Shown here piece by piece: positions 1 to 8,668 of a stretch of DNA of 64,000 nucleotides (positions are counted from its first letter, which is position 1; each line of letters opens with the position of its first letter). Source of the DNA: an uncultured Rubripirellula sp. (lineage in GTDB: Bacteria; Planctomycetota; Planctomycetia; Pirellulales; Pirellulaceae); assembly GCA_938045805.1 (NCBI GenBank), contig CALIBL010000006.1:37412-101411 (forward strand), in the 5' to 3' direction. The notes beneath the pieces are model-generated. The model was not told the origin of the DNA. It worked only from the letters and a program-made list of their open reading frames with translations, and did no database searches. The translations under genes were made by a program, and so were the position numbers.

Positions 1-682
1 TTTCAAGCTGCTCTTCATGGAGAGGATTGCCAACAAAATTGCAGTTGGCAGCATTGGGATCCGCCATGAACCTCGCACTGTGAAAGGTTCGTATGGTTTC
101 ACTATGAGCGACACCGGGAGCGATAACTTTTCGACCACCTGAGTAACCGGCCATAAAATGTGGTTCTACCAGCCCGGTGACAATCTTTAAGTCAGATTCG
201 ACTAACTGACGATTGAGCCGAACCGGCGTAGCGCGAGTCGGCGTGTGGCCTAGTGAGACATGATTTTGGTCATCCGTCGCATCGTGGTTTTCAATCCGAA
301 CGTTCTGAAGTACCCACGAATCGCCAATCAATTCCTCCAACTCTTCTCCAACATTCGGACGATGCAGGCCGGTGGCAACCAATATTCGGATGTGCTCTAA
401 GGCAATCCCACCCGAATTCAATGCTTCAATCAGCGGACGCAGGAAAAGTTGATTGGGCACGGGGCGTGTGATGTCGCATACGACAATGCATGCACTAGAG
501 GCCTCAGACACCGCTCTCTGAAACCGGCTCTCAGCCAATGCCCGCCGCAGACACTGATTAACGGCTCCCGAGGGATCCCTAATCGGAGTCACAACCGGCT
601 TCCGAATCACCTCGAAGGGAACGTTCGCTGGCACCTCGACCGAGACAAACCCGCGACCGTAGAGGACCTTTACCGCGTTCAA
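1..682 (-). CDS. larA: LarA-family nickel-dependent racemase (partial, C-terminus beyond window)
   Basis: Lactate racemase family (former DUF2088), which interconverts D- and L-2-hydroxyacids with a nickel-pincer nucleotide cofactor bound to a lysine. Reading the minus strand from 682 gives 227 codons that run off the left edge. Seen: CDITRPVP (about residues 69-75), TGLHRPN (His107) and EPHFMAGYSGGRK (His175, Lys185), then His201. These line up within one or two residues with His108, His174, Lys184 and His200 of the Lactobacillus plantarum enzyme, so the cofactor site looks intact as far as it can be read. The start is TTG at 682: an in-frame TAA lies immediately upstream and an AGGAG site sits a few bases before it. 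Many family members outside lactobacilli act on other hydroxyacids, so the substrate is open. It is divergent from the gene at 1007. Confidence 0.88.
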   Translation of the reverse strand, partial: MNAVKVLYGRGFVSVEVPANVPFEVIRKPVVTPIRDPSGAVNQCLRRALAESRFQRAVSEASSACIVVCDITRPVPNQLFLRPLIEALNSGGIALEHIRILVATGLHRPNVGEELEELIGDSWVLQNVRIENHDATDDQNHVSLGHTPTRATPVRLNRQLVESDLKIVTGLVEPHFMAGYSGGRKVIAPGVAHSETIRTFHSARFMADPNAANCNFVGNPLHEEQLE

Positions 683-1006
683 TTAACACTCCTGAAACAG
701 ACCGGTGGAAGCGGCAAAACCCCATTTTAACATATCCCCGACCCTGCACTTTGGATCGCCCACACGCTGTTCCTCGAAAGATGAATCTTGGGGATCCGAC
801 GCACTACACGAGCAGAATTCTGGTGACGGGCCTACCCTCTGGAGTACCTAAGGCAAATCGGACTCTACCAGTGTCACCCCCCCGAGAAACGTTAAAAACG
901 TTCAGCCGTTGTTTTCTCGGATGTAACTGTTGCCGTCACATCTGCCGTGCGTAATACTCTCACTTTCCAACATTAGCACTACTTACGCCTTTTCAGGTGA
1001 GAAAAG
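683..1006. other. Divergent intergenic region, larA / DUF1080-dehydrogenase gene
   Basis: 324 bases with no convincing gene. It must carry the promoters of the leftward larA and the rightward gene at 1007. The only structure seen is the nested dyad at 882-920, listed separately. A short plus-strand frame at 751-954 has no ribosome-binding site and no recognisable protein pattern. Confidence 0.5.
882..920. promoter_or_regulatory. Nested inverted repeat, possible operator or leader hairpin
   Basis: CCGAGAAAC (882-890) is matched by GTTTTCTCGG (911-920) with a one-base bulge. Inside the left part, AACGTT occurs at 888-893 and again at 897-902, separated by AAA; each copy is itself a palindrome. 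There is no T-run on either side, so it is not an obvious terminator. It lies 87 bases before the start codon at 1007 and about 200 bases from the larA start. Role inferred only from position and symmetry. Confidence 0.35.
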
Positions 1007-2890
1007 ATGAAATACATATCTTTGGCTTTGGCACTCGCTCTAGCGGCAACGGCCTCGGCCGAGCCAGCAGTCAATACGTTAACTGAATCCGAGAAACGAA
1101 GTGGTTGGGAACTGTTGTTTGATGGTTCCTCAACGGATCAGTGGAGAAACTACCGCAAAGACAATCTTTCCGACGGATGGCAAGTCATCGACGGTGCGCT
1201 CACGAGAGTCGCTAAGGGTGCCGGGGATATTGTTACCAAAAAGCAATATGATGCCTTTGAATTGTCACTCGAGTACCAGATTAGTAAGGCTGGAAACAGC
1301 GGTGTGATGTTCCATGTGCAGGAAAACAGCAACGCGCCTTGGCACACGGGTCCTGAAATCCAAGTGCAAGACAATGTCGATGGGCATGATCCGCAGAAAG
1401 CGGGCTGGCTATATCAACTCTATCAACCGGGTCGTGACCAACAGGGCGAAGTAATTGATGCGACTCGCCCCGCCGGTGAATGGAACCAACTCTACATCCG
1501 AATCAATGGCGATGATTGTGAAGTGTGCATGAACGGAGTCCGGTACTACCACTTCAAGCTTGGCAATAATGATTGGAAACAAAAAGTTTCCGCAAGCAAG
1601 TTCACCAAATTTGAGAATTTCGGAAGCACAGGTTCCGGTCATATCTGCTTACAAGATCACGGTAACAAAGTCGCTTACCGAAATATCAAGGTCCGTGAAT
1701 TCAACGACGATGGTTCTGTCCCGCAGCCGATTGATGGAAAACTCGACCTAACAGCCGATGTTGCTTTCCCCAGCCTCCAATGGGATCAGTGGGAACCGGT
1801 TAATGACGCCGGCCAACTCAGAGCGTTAAGGCTCATGGAACTGACTGCCGCACGCGATGGCACCAACCGGCTTTTCGCCGCTTCACAATTTGGCGCGATC
1901 TGGTGCTTTGAGAACCGAGAGGATGTAAAGGATTCACATTTGGTCTTGGATCTTCGCGAACAAGTCAAAGATTGGAAAAGCCGCGGTGCAAATGAGCAGG
2001 GCTTGCTCGGTCTCGCATTGCATCCTGAATTTAAAAAGAACGGGCACCTGTTCGTCTACTACTCACACCCAACCGAGCCTAAATCGGTCGTGGCGAGATA
2101 CACCATTTCTAAGGACAATCCCAATCAGGTCGACCCGACATCGGCCAAAGTCATCATGGAAATCGATCAGCCATTCCAAAATCACAATGGTGGCGTGATC
2201 GAGTTTGGCCCTGATGGTTACCTCTATATCGCTTTGGGAGATGGAGGATTCCGCAACGATCCCACCGCCAGCGGGCAGGATCTCAATAGTCTCTTGGGAT
2301 CCATTTTACGAATCGACATCGATTTTTCTAACGATCATCACGCATACGGAATCCCCTCGGATAACCCCTTTGTCAATCACAAGGGAGCGAGACCGGAAAT
2401 CTACGCCTTCGGACTTCGCAACCCTTGGAGAATGGCATTCGACTCACAGTCAGGTCGCCTTTGGGTCGGTGATGTCGGACAGGAACTATGGGAAGAAGTT
2501 AACGTGATCACAAAAGGCGGGAACTATGGCTGGAGTACTCGTGAAGGTAGCCATCCATTCGGAAATCGACCGGTCGTTGAAGGACTCAGTGCACCGATTG
2601 AACCCGTTTTTGAATACGATCACCGAATCGGAAAGTCAATCACCGGTGGACGCGTTTATCAGAGTGACCGCGTCAGCGAGTTGACCGGTAAGTATCTCTA
2701 CGCGGACTACGTGACGGGCAAGATCTGGGCTCTATCGTACGATGCCGATGCTGGCAAAGCGACTCGCAACGAACAGGTGATTCCGGACAGCATTCCTGTG
2801 GTGGCATTTGGCGAAGATCACAATGGCGAAGTGTTCTACCTCACCGAGAGCTCCAGAGGCCAGTGCATCTACCGATTCAACAACAAGTAG
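1007..2890 (+). CDS. Secreted DUF1080 domain fused to a PQQ-type glucose/sorbosone dehydrogenase beta-propeller
   Basis: 627 aa, exported. Residues 1-18 are a Sec signal peptide ending ASA. Residues about 32-235 are a DUF1080 (3-keto-disaccharide hydrolase-like, laminin-G/jelly-roll fold) domain: LFDGSSTDQWRN, then NSGVMFHVQE and GPEIQVQDN. Residues about 255-625 are a soluble aldose sugar dehydrogenase-like six-bladed propeller (GSDH family): NEQGLLGLALHPEF, HNGGVIEFGPDGYLYIALGDGG, FGLRNPWRMAFD, GDVGQELWEE, NYGW. The family oxidises sugars with PQQ, but many planctomycete members have unknown substrates. AGGTGA lies 7 bases before the ATG. A strong terminator follows at 2991-3033, so it is probably monocistronic. 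Inferred role: periplasmic processing or oxidation of sugars. Confidence 0.85.
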   Translation: MKYISLALALALAATASAEPAVNTLTESEKRSGWELLFDGSSTDQWRNYRKDNLSDGWQVIDGALTRVAKGAGDIVTKKQYDAFELSLEYQISKAGNSGVMFHVQENSNAPWHTGPEIQVQDNVDGHDPQKAGWLYQLYQPGRDQQGEVIDATRPAGEWNQLYIRINGDDCEVCMNGVRYYHFKLGNNDWKQKVSASKFTKFENFGSTGSGHICLQDHGNKVAYRNIKVREFNDDGSVPQPIDGKLDLTADVAFPSLQWDQWEPVNDAGQLRALRLMELTAARDGTNRLFAASQFGAIWCFENREDVKDSHLVLDLREQVKDWKSRGANEQGLLGLALHPEFKKNGHLFVYYSHPTEPKSVVARYTISKDNPNQVDPTSAKVIMEIDQPFQNHNGGVIEFGPDGYLYIALGDGGFRNDPTASGQDLNSLLGSILRIDIDFSNDHHAYGIPSDNPFVNHKGARPEIYAFGLRNPWRMAFDSQSGRLWVGDVGQELWEEVNVITKGGNYGWSTREGSHPFGNRPVVEGLSAPIEPVFEYDHRIGKSITGGRVYQSDRVSELTGKYLYADYVTGKIWALSYDADAGKATRNEQVIPDSIPVVAFGEDHNGEVFYLTESSRGQCIYRFNNK

Positions 2891-2990
2891 CTGACTGAAG
2901 CCGAGTCGTGGCCCCAGACGTGTCAGTGCATTGCAACCGCTTTGACCCATCTATTGATTCACTCAGAAGATCGCGACCGTTAACCAGATC

Positions 2991-3033
2991 AAGACGCTGG
3001 TGGCATGTAAAAGTGTCGCCGGCGTCTTTTTTT
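2991..3033 (+). terminator. Rho-independent terminator
   Basis: Arms 2992-3005 and 3014-3027 pair over 14 positions, three of them G-U, around an 8-base loop, followed by seven T (3027-3033). It lies 100 bases after the stop codon at 2890 and before the gene at 3111. Confidence 0.8.
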
Positions 3034-3110
3034 AGAAAGTATGTCTTGGCATTGACCATCCAGTCACTGGTAGCATTTTCCCGACGCCTAACCTACCTAC
3101 CAAGCCGCAC

Positions 3111-4142
3111 ATGATGAAATCCGCAGGACTACCGTTCGTGTCGTACCTTCAAGCTTTCTTTATTCTTATCCTTTACCTATCAGTCACGGCAACGGCTGAA
3201 GACACACAAAGCGAAACGAGTATTCGTCCGCTCAGCAGTGTGGTCGCTCCGATCACTGAACCGCCATGTTCCTATTGTTCCACACAACACTTGAAGGACC
3301 TCATTAACGGTCAAGACCGAGTGATTGCATGGTTGCGGGCCTCACACAACGGGGGTGCGTTTCCCATTCGTCATTTCTTGTCTGGGCCTCGAGTCGTTAA
3401 TGACACGTACGGCCTGTTCTTTTACGACCCCGATGGCGGTTACGTCTCCGCCTACAGAAAAGACTATGGCTATCAATTTCACGGATGGCGAAACGGCGTC
3501 ATGGTGGTTCGACACACCGACGGCACCCTATGGTCCGCACTGACGGGAACCGCCATCGAAGGACCTCGTAAGGGGCAATCACTACAGCGTATTCCAAGCC
3601 TCGTCACCAACTGGAATTATTGGTTGATGCTCCATCCAGAATCGACCACCTACGATCTGTTTGATGGCAAGACCTACAAAACGACTCCGCTGCCAACAAC
3701 TAGCAGTAGTGAGTCTCTCGCGTCCAGATCGACGTCCGATCCGAGGTTGGACGCCGACACTTTAGTTTTAGGTCTCGAATCAGGAAAAACAAAAGTCGCT
3801 GTAACGCTTCCCATCGAAAAACCACGCGCGTGCTACCAAGTTGAGTTGGATGGAGAAAAAACAGCCGTTTTCTGGTATGCCGCTACACAGTCGGCGGTCG
3901 CCTTCAATCGACGTGTGGGCGATCAGACTCTCAACTTCTATGCAGATGAAATCTCGCCTGAGTCCGCTCCATTCAAAGATCGTGAAACAGGTACTCGATG
4001 GTCACTAGCGGGTCGAGGAATTGACGGTCCCCTGCGTGGCATTGAATTAGATTGGACCCCAAGTATCCAATGCCGCTGGCACGCGTGGTCCAGTGAGTAC
4101 CCAGGAACCACCATCTTCGATCCATCAGAATCATCCAACTAG
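3111..4142 (+). CDS. Exported DUF3179 protein
   Basis: 343 aa. Residues 1-29 form a signal peptide with a hydrophobic core (FFILILYLSV) ending TATAE. The mature part matches the DUF3179 pattern as I know it: GPRVVNDTYGLFFYDP, WSALTGTAIEGPRKGQ and IPSLVTNWNYWLMLHPES. Near the N-terminus it has CSYC (residues about 53-56), a possible disulfide or metal pair. DUF3179 proteins have no established function. The next gene starts 8 bases after the stop, so the two are very likely co-transcribed. No clear ribosome-binding site precedes the ATG; a second ATG follows directly. Confidence 0.75.
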   Translation: MMKSAGLPFVSYLQAFFILILYLSVTATAEDTQSETSIRPLSSVVAPITEPPCSYCSTQHLKDLINGQDRVIAWLRASHNGGAFPIRHFLSGPRVVNDTYGLFFYDPDGGYVSAYRKDYGYQFHGWRNGVMVVRHTDGTLWSALTGTAIEGPRKGQSLQRIPSLVTNWNYWLMLHPESTTYDLFDGKTYKTTPLPTTSSSESLASRSTSDPRLDADTLVLGLESGKTKVAVTLPIEKPRACYQVELDGEKTAVFWYAATQSAVAFNRRVGDQTLNFYADEISPESAPFKDRETGTRWSLAGRGIDGPLRGIELDWTPSIQCRWHAWSSEYPGTTIFDPSESSN

Positions 4143-4150
4143 CTTCGGCA

Positions 4151-5428
4151 ATGACCAAACGCTTACGCCCACTCGCCCTTCTGACCATATCGTGGTCAAT
4201 CTTTCTCGGTCCATCTGTCGCTTACTCGCAACGGACCAACGGTCTCCGCAAGGTTTCTACATCGGCGAACCCCGTATCGGTAAACGCGATATCACCGATA
4301 GATTCTTCAGAACAGGATGATCCAGAGGTTGCCGCTTCAACCACAGACGAAGTTCAACCACGCGGCAACTCACCCCAACCAAACTCCCTTGAGGAAAAGC
4401 GCCTCGCAGAACCACGAGCGGTTCTTGTCTCTCCAAACCATATAGACCCAAACCGTTTAATGCTTTTTGGAAAGCAAGGAATCAATACGGTTGTCCTGTT
4501 GATCGACCCCACAAAACCTGACTCACTGATCGATATCCGGAAACGGGTTCAATGGGTTCGTGAATCGAATCTTGCTGTCGGTTATTGGCTCGAAGTCGCA
4601 CGCTCTCCGGAACTAGCCGAGCAGCATCCCGAATGGATGGCGAGCCTGCAAACCCATGACGAATGGAGACGTATGTTCCCCGAAACACTCACACCGAAAC
4701 CAGATGAAGTCACCAAAACCTATCCATGGGTTCCAATTCTTTCCCGAGAAACCTTCGTGGCGCAGAAAGATCGCATCATTGCACTTGCTAAATCGCTTCC
4801 TCCCGGCCAGTTGATTTTCCTCAACGACCTTCAGGGCGCACCTTCCGCATGCGGGTGCGGTAATGACCTTTGCCGCTGGACAAGTGACTATGGTGAACGA
4901 CGCACCACGATTCCGCTGGACGATCATGCCGCCGCGAATTTTGTCCTTCGAATCAAACACGCGTTTCCGGATACACTAATCGTTCCTGTTTGGACCACCG
5001 AATGTGAAGAGCAAGACGGGCACCCAAATGGACAATGTGCGGGAGTCGGATGTTTCAAAGGTATTTGCTGGAAGGCGTACACCAAACAACTCATGCCTGT
5101 AAGTGATGTATGCGACGTGATCGGATTGCTGGCCTTGGAAAATACGTTTAAGCGGCAACCACCAGAAAAGCAAAACCATTCATCTTGGCTGGCCTATGCG
5201 ACAAACACCTTCCAAACCATGCCTGCTCTCAACAAAGGTTCTTCGATTCCGAAGGAACGTCTAATCACGGTGATCGAAGGATACCAAACGCAAGACCAAG
5301 ACCTCTCCCGAAAAGCTCAAATCTGCCAAGAACTCGGTGTGGCAGGTTACGTCATTGCACTGGATAAAATCGACCAGTCGTGGTCGCCAAAGATCGTTCG
5401 ATGGAAAGAAAGCACGTCGATTCCCTAA
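4151..5428 (+). CDS. Exported Cys-rich protein of unknown function, possible (beta/alpha)8 fold
   Basis: 425 aa with a signal peptide (residues 1-26, ending SVAYS) and a low-complexity linker to about residue 95. The rest has alternating strands and helices: INTVVLLIDP, LAVGYWLEVA, LIFLNDLQG, LIVPVWTTE, ITVIEGYQT, AGYVIALDKI. That rhythm suggests a TIM-barrel glycosidase-like fold; I infer this and cannot confirm it. Two Cys-rich insertions stand out: CGCGNDLC, and a second with CAGVGCFKGIC. They look like metal or disulfide clusters, not haem sites, since no CxxCH is present. It is eight bases behind the DUF3179 gene. I do not recognise a named family. Confidence 0.6.
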   Translation: MTKRLRPLALLTISWSIFLGPSVAYSQRTNGLRKVSTSANPVSVNAISPIDSSEQDDPEVAASTTDEVQPRGNSPQPNSLEEKRLAEPRAVLVSPNHIDPNRLMLFGKQGINTVVLLIDPTKPDSLIDIRKRVQWVRESNLAVGYWLEVARSPELAEQHPEWMASLQTHDEWRRMFPETLTPKPDEVTKTYPWVPILSRETFVAQKDRIIALAKSLPPGQLIFLNDLQGAPSACGCGNDLCRWTSDYGERRTTIPLDDHAAANFVLRIKHAFPDTLIVPVWTTECEEQDGHPNGQCAGVGCFKGICWKAYTKQLMPVSDVCDVIGLLALENTFKRQPPEKQNHSSWLAYATNTFQTMPALNKGSSIPKERLITVIEGYQTQDQDLSRKAQICQELGVAGYVIALDKIDQSWSPKIVRWKESTSIP

Positions 5429-5572
5429 ATGGTAAAACCTAGATGAAGCACCCCATTTGGTTGCATGAGAGTTGGACTCGATCTAGCGACGTAATGAGAC
5501 TCCCCGATCCTTCTGCCAGCAGAACTTTAATCTGCGGAACAGACTAACGCCGAGCATTCTCGAGCGAATAAG

Positions 5573-6811
5573 TTAGTGAATGCAGTAAAGTGTCGACCGA
5601 CTCCTCAAGATCAGAGTGTTTCCGACCACAGCTGGCGAAGCCATGTAACCATCGCCAAGTTGAGTCGTGGAGACCGGGCGGAATTCATCGCCCGGAGTAA
5701 ACACTGTGATCTCCCCATCCATCCCAAAGCAGTAAATCTTCCCACCAGCATAGATGGGAGACGCCGCGTACTTTCCATCGATGCGAGTCTGCCAGAACAC
5801 CTCGCCCGACTTTGAGTCACGACAGGTAACAATTCCGTCGTCACTGTTCATGTAGAGTTTCCCGTCAATCACCAACGCTGATGACTTTTTGGCGACTGCC
5901 CGCTCAGCGCTCCACGCGACATGACTCTCAGTCACGTCTCCGGCCCCTTCCGGACTGACAGCCACCATCGCGCCCATGCCATTGCTGATGAATACCAGCC
6001 CATCTCGAAAGATCGGACGAGCTGACGCATTCATCCCCTGATGATAGACGGTCCAAATCGGTTCACCTGAATCAATATCGTAAGCGACTGTCGCAATCGC
6101 ACTGGGATACACAAGAATGGATTGCTGGTTGACGTCGATCACGCTGGCAGTCCCGTATGCCTTTTTGAGGTCACCATTGTCTGTACCGTACTCAATTTCA
6201 CGGTCGCGTTTCCAAACGGTTTTGCCGGTCGCCTTATCAAGGGCAACAACATACTGAACGTCGAATCCGTCATAGGCCACGAACAGTTTCCCATCACGTA
6301 GAATTGGCGAGGAAGCGGGCCCACGATGATGGTCGCAAACAAAATCACGCCGTTCCCAGATCACATCGAATGATCGAGTATCAAGGCAAGCGGTAAGGTA
6401 GCTTCCAAAATGCACATACACGCGTCCCTCTTCAATTACAGGAGTCGGTGAGGCGTAACTATTCATCGGATGGCAAAATGCCGGCTCATCATTCTTGACG
6501 AGGACCCTGTCAAGCAGAACCTTTCCATCAGTCTTACGAACGCACAAAACGGACATCTCAGTTCCGTCTTCTTTGGCCGTGGTTAACCAGATTTGATCAC
6601 CCCAAACGACCGGAGAGGACCAACCCTTGCCGTGAATTGGAACCTTCCAAGCAACTGATTCCTCTGTGATCTCAGACGGCAAAAGGGACTCACTTGCCTG
6701 TCCATCACCCGTTGGCCCGCGAAACTCCGGCCAATTCTCCGCCGCTGCCACCTGCATCACAACGGGAAAAAAAATGGACGCGAGTGAAAGCAAAATCTGG
6801 TGGAACCGCAT
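5573..6811 (-). CDS. Exported PQQ-like (WD40-type) beta-propeller protein
   Basis: 412 aa. Signal peptide at residues 1-24 (ending QVAAA), then ENWPEFRGPTGDGQ, the usual opening of planctomycete PQQ-repeat proteins. Blade motifs repeat through the protein: SSPVVWGDQIWLTT, ALDKATGKTVWKRD, AYDIDSGEPIWTV, CRDSKSGEVFWQTRIDG, ASPIYAGGKIYCF, ASPAVVGNTLIL. The fold is that of BamB and quinoprotein dehydrogenases. I see no set of cofactor-binding residues to call it a true PQQ enzyme, so a scaffold or binding protein is as likely. AAGG lies 9 bases before the ATG. It is convergent with the gene ending at 5428. Confidence 0.8.
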   Translation of the reverse strand: MRFHQILLSLASIFFPVVMQVAAAENWPEFRGPTGDGQASESLLPSEITEESVAWKVPIHGKGWSSPVVWGDQIWLTTAKEDGTEMSVLCVRKTDGKVLLDRVLVKNDEPAFCHPMNSYASPTPVIEEGRVYVHFGSYLTACLDTRSFDVIWERRDFVCDHHRGPASSPILRDGKLFVAYDGFDVQYVVALDKATGKTVWKRDREIEYGTDNGDLKKAYGTASVIDVNQQSILVYPSAIATVAYDIDSGEPIWTVYHQGMNASARPIFRDGLVFISNGMGAMVAVSPEGAGDVTESHVAWSAERAVAKKSSALVIDGKLYMNSDDGIVTCRDSKSGEVFWQTRIDGKYAASPIYAGGKIYCFGMDGEITVFTPGDEFRPVSTTQLGDGYMASPAVVGNTLILRSRSTLYCIH

Positions 6812-6926
6812 GTCATTCGACCTTGAAAAACCTACAAACTAACCCGCCAAATGCAGTCCTTCGGCTTGACCTATTGGCCACAATTATCGCCGTAGGACAA
6901 ATGATCACGCATGTTGATCAATCGCC

Positions 6927-7454
6927 TCACTTTTTCGCAATTCCCAGTGCGGCGAGTTTTGCCGCAATGTCCTTGCCGTGCGTTGTTGTTTTGACGGATC
7001 GGTCAATGAAAAGCACTTTTCCGTCTAAGCCAACATAATATGTCCAGCGATTCGTAAAGCCTCGATCGTTTAAAACGCCCAGCTTTCCCGATAGATCTTT
7101 CTTCGGATCGCTGAGGATCGGATAGTCCAAATCCAAGCTGGTGGCAAAATCGGTGTTTTTCCCAACCGGATCGACACTCGCTGTGAAGTATGCAACGTCA
7201 TACGCTCGCAATTCCCCACCGAACTCCCGCATCGATTTACATTCTTTTGTGCATCCACCAGTAAACGCCTTGGGAAACCATGCAATCACATAGGCTCGCT
7301 TTCCCTCAAGGTCTGCTGAACGATACGTCACACCGTCACTGCCAACCAATTCGAAGGCCGGCATCTTATCGCCCACCTTCACTTCGGCCTGCATCGCCGA
7401 TGGCTGAGCGAAAAAGACAACGAATGTAGCAGCGATCAAAATCAAACGATTCAT
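6927..7454 (-). CDS. Exported peroxiredoxin (AhpC/TSA, Bcp-like)
   Basis: 175 aa with a signal peptide (residues 1-23, ending MQA). A thioredoxin-fold peroxidase follows: VKVGDKMPAFEL, WFPKAFTGGCTKECKSMRE with peroxidatic Cys68 and a likely resolving Cys72, then SVDPVGKNTDFA and the C-terminal YYVGLDGKVLFIDR. Bcp-type enzymes reduce hydroperoxides using thioredoxin; a signal peptide makes this a periplasmic version, so its electron donor is unclear. AGGAG precedes the ATG by 10 bases. It lies 115 bases upstream of the propeller gene on the same strand and may share a transcript with it. Confidence 0.85.
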   Translation of the reverse strand: MNRLILIAATFVVFFAQPSAMQAEVKVGDKMPAFELVGSDGVTYRSADLEGKRAYVIAWFPKAFTGGCTKECKSMREFGGELRAYDVAYFTASVDPVGKNTDFATSLDLDYPILSDPKKDLSGKLGVLNDRGFTNRWTYYVGLDGKVLFIDRSVKTTTHGKDIAAKLAALGIAKK

Positions 7455-7568
7455 CTAATTCAAGCTCCTGTGAAAGTTCAAATCATTGACCACTGCAATC
7501 TCGTCGCCAAAGCCGGTCGCAGTGAGCTAAGTGTCCAAAACCATTGTTTCAACGGATGTTCCGATGAA

Positions 7569-8486
7569 TCAGCCCAACTGATCCAAATGTGCCTTGCTCT
7601 GCTGGATACTCTTGATCGGATGCGGTGAATGATCCTGTTCGACATGGCAGTGTTCCACTTCAGCGGCCAACGCGGCCTCGAGAATCGGAACCATGGGAAT
7701 CTTACCGTCTCCCAATTCCTCAAAAGCATCCTGAGGAACCGAGCCGAAGTTAGGCGTCTTCTCGGACTTACCGAGGTCTTTGAGGTGCAACTGAGAAACT
7801 CGCCCTTTTAAACTCCGAACCAGACCAGCGGCGTCGCGACCGCCAACCTCGACCCAAAACACATCGACTTCAAACTTCATTTTTTCGGAGAAACGCTCGA
7901 TCATGACGTCATATCCGCATTTCCCACCATCCTTAGGCTCAAATTCAAACGCATGATTATGATAAGCAAGTTGGATCCCATGCTTCGCAGCTTTCTCTGC
8001 AGCCTCATTGAACCGATCGGCGAGCATTCGGTAATCGTCCAAGGTCTCTCGAACTTCTCCCTGTAGGTAGGGAATCACAAGATGGGATAAACCGTGTGCC
8101 TTGGCCGAATCAAGAATGCTGTCAAAAGATGGAACGTCTTTGCGACTTGGATCAACCACTGAATCCCAGGCAAAATGACTGGAATTCACCTGCATTCCGC
8201 ACTTCTTTGCTTCAGCGATCATTTCATCGGCGTTGGGGAACCCGTACGGCTCTACCTGCTTATAACCTGCCTCGGCTACCGCTTGAATCGTTGACTTCAC
8301 GTCCTTGCCGATTTCATTCCGGAGCGTATAGAGCTGAATTCCAATTTGCGAACGATAACGCTCCACTGCCGCGTGATTCACTGTACTCTCCGATGCCTTT
8401 TCGAGTGCTTGAAGGTAAGCTCCCTTCGATGCAGCTAAAGTGGCCGCAAGTCCAACACCAGCCCTTAAGCAATCACGTCTTTGCAT
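7569..8486 (-). CDS. Exported sugar phosphate isomerase/epimerase-like TIM barrel (xylose isomerase-like)
   Basis: About 305 aa. I start at the second ATG (8486) because AAAGG lies 7 bases before it; an ATG at 8501 has AAAAGG too close to work well. The N-terminus MQRRDCLRAGVGLAATLAAS carries a twin-arginine type signal. The body is the AP endonuclease family 2 / xylose isomerase-like fold: IGIQLYTLRNEI, GYKQVEPYGF, VNSSHFAWDS, LAYHNHAFEF, FEVDVFWVEVGG, QLHLKDLG, MVPILEAAL. His and acidic residues of the metal site (NHAFEF, EVDVFW, HLKD) are present. Such exported proteins are very common in planctomycetes and their substrates are unknown; sugar epimerisation is inferred. Confidence 0.8.
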   Translation of the reverse strand: MQRRDCLRAGVGLAATLAASKGAYLQALEKASESTVNHAAVERYRSQIGIQLYTLRNEIGKDVKSTIQAVAEAGYKQVEPYGFPNADEMIAEAKKCGMQVNSSHFAWDSVVDPSRKDVPSFDSILDSAKAHGLSHLVIPYLQGEVRETLDDYRMLADRFNEAAEKAAKHGIQLAYHNHAFEFEPKDGGKCGYDVMIERFSEKMKFEVDVFWVEVGGRDAAGLVRSLKGRVSQLHLKDLGKSEKTPNFGSVPQDAFEELGDGKIPMVPILEAALAAEVEHCHVEQDHSPHPIKSIQQSKAHLDQLG

Positions 8487-8668
8487 CACCAAACCTTTCA
8501 TCCTTTTATCGAATTCGCTAAAAACTCCTAGGCTCCGAAGTATACCAGATGGAACCCACAGAACGTCAACAATCGAGTCACAAATGTCGGTCCACCCGTA
8601 TCGTACAGTGCCGCTAGGGGACGCTTAAACGGACTCAATTTTTCACCTAACTCAACGGTCAGTTCGGC

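Noticed and set aside
253..730. Two overlapping plus-strand frames (72 and 93 aa)
   Set aside because: They are the reverse of larA on the minus strand, which has strong family motifs.
751..954. 67-aa plus-strand frame with several Cys near its end
   Set aside because: No ribosome-binding site, no start with support and no protein family pattern; overlaps the 882-920 dyad.
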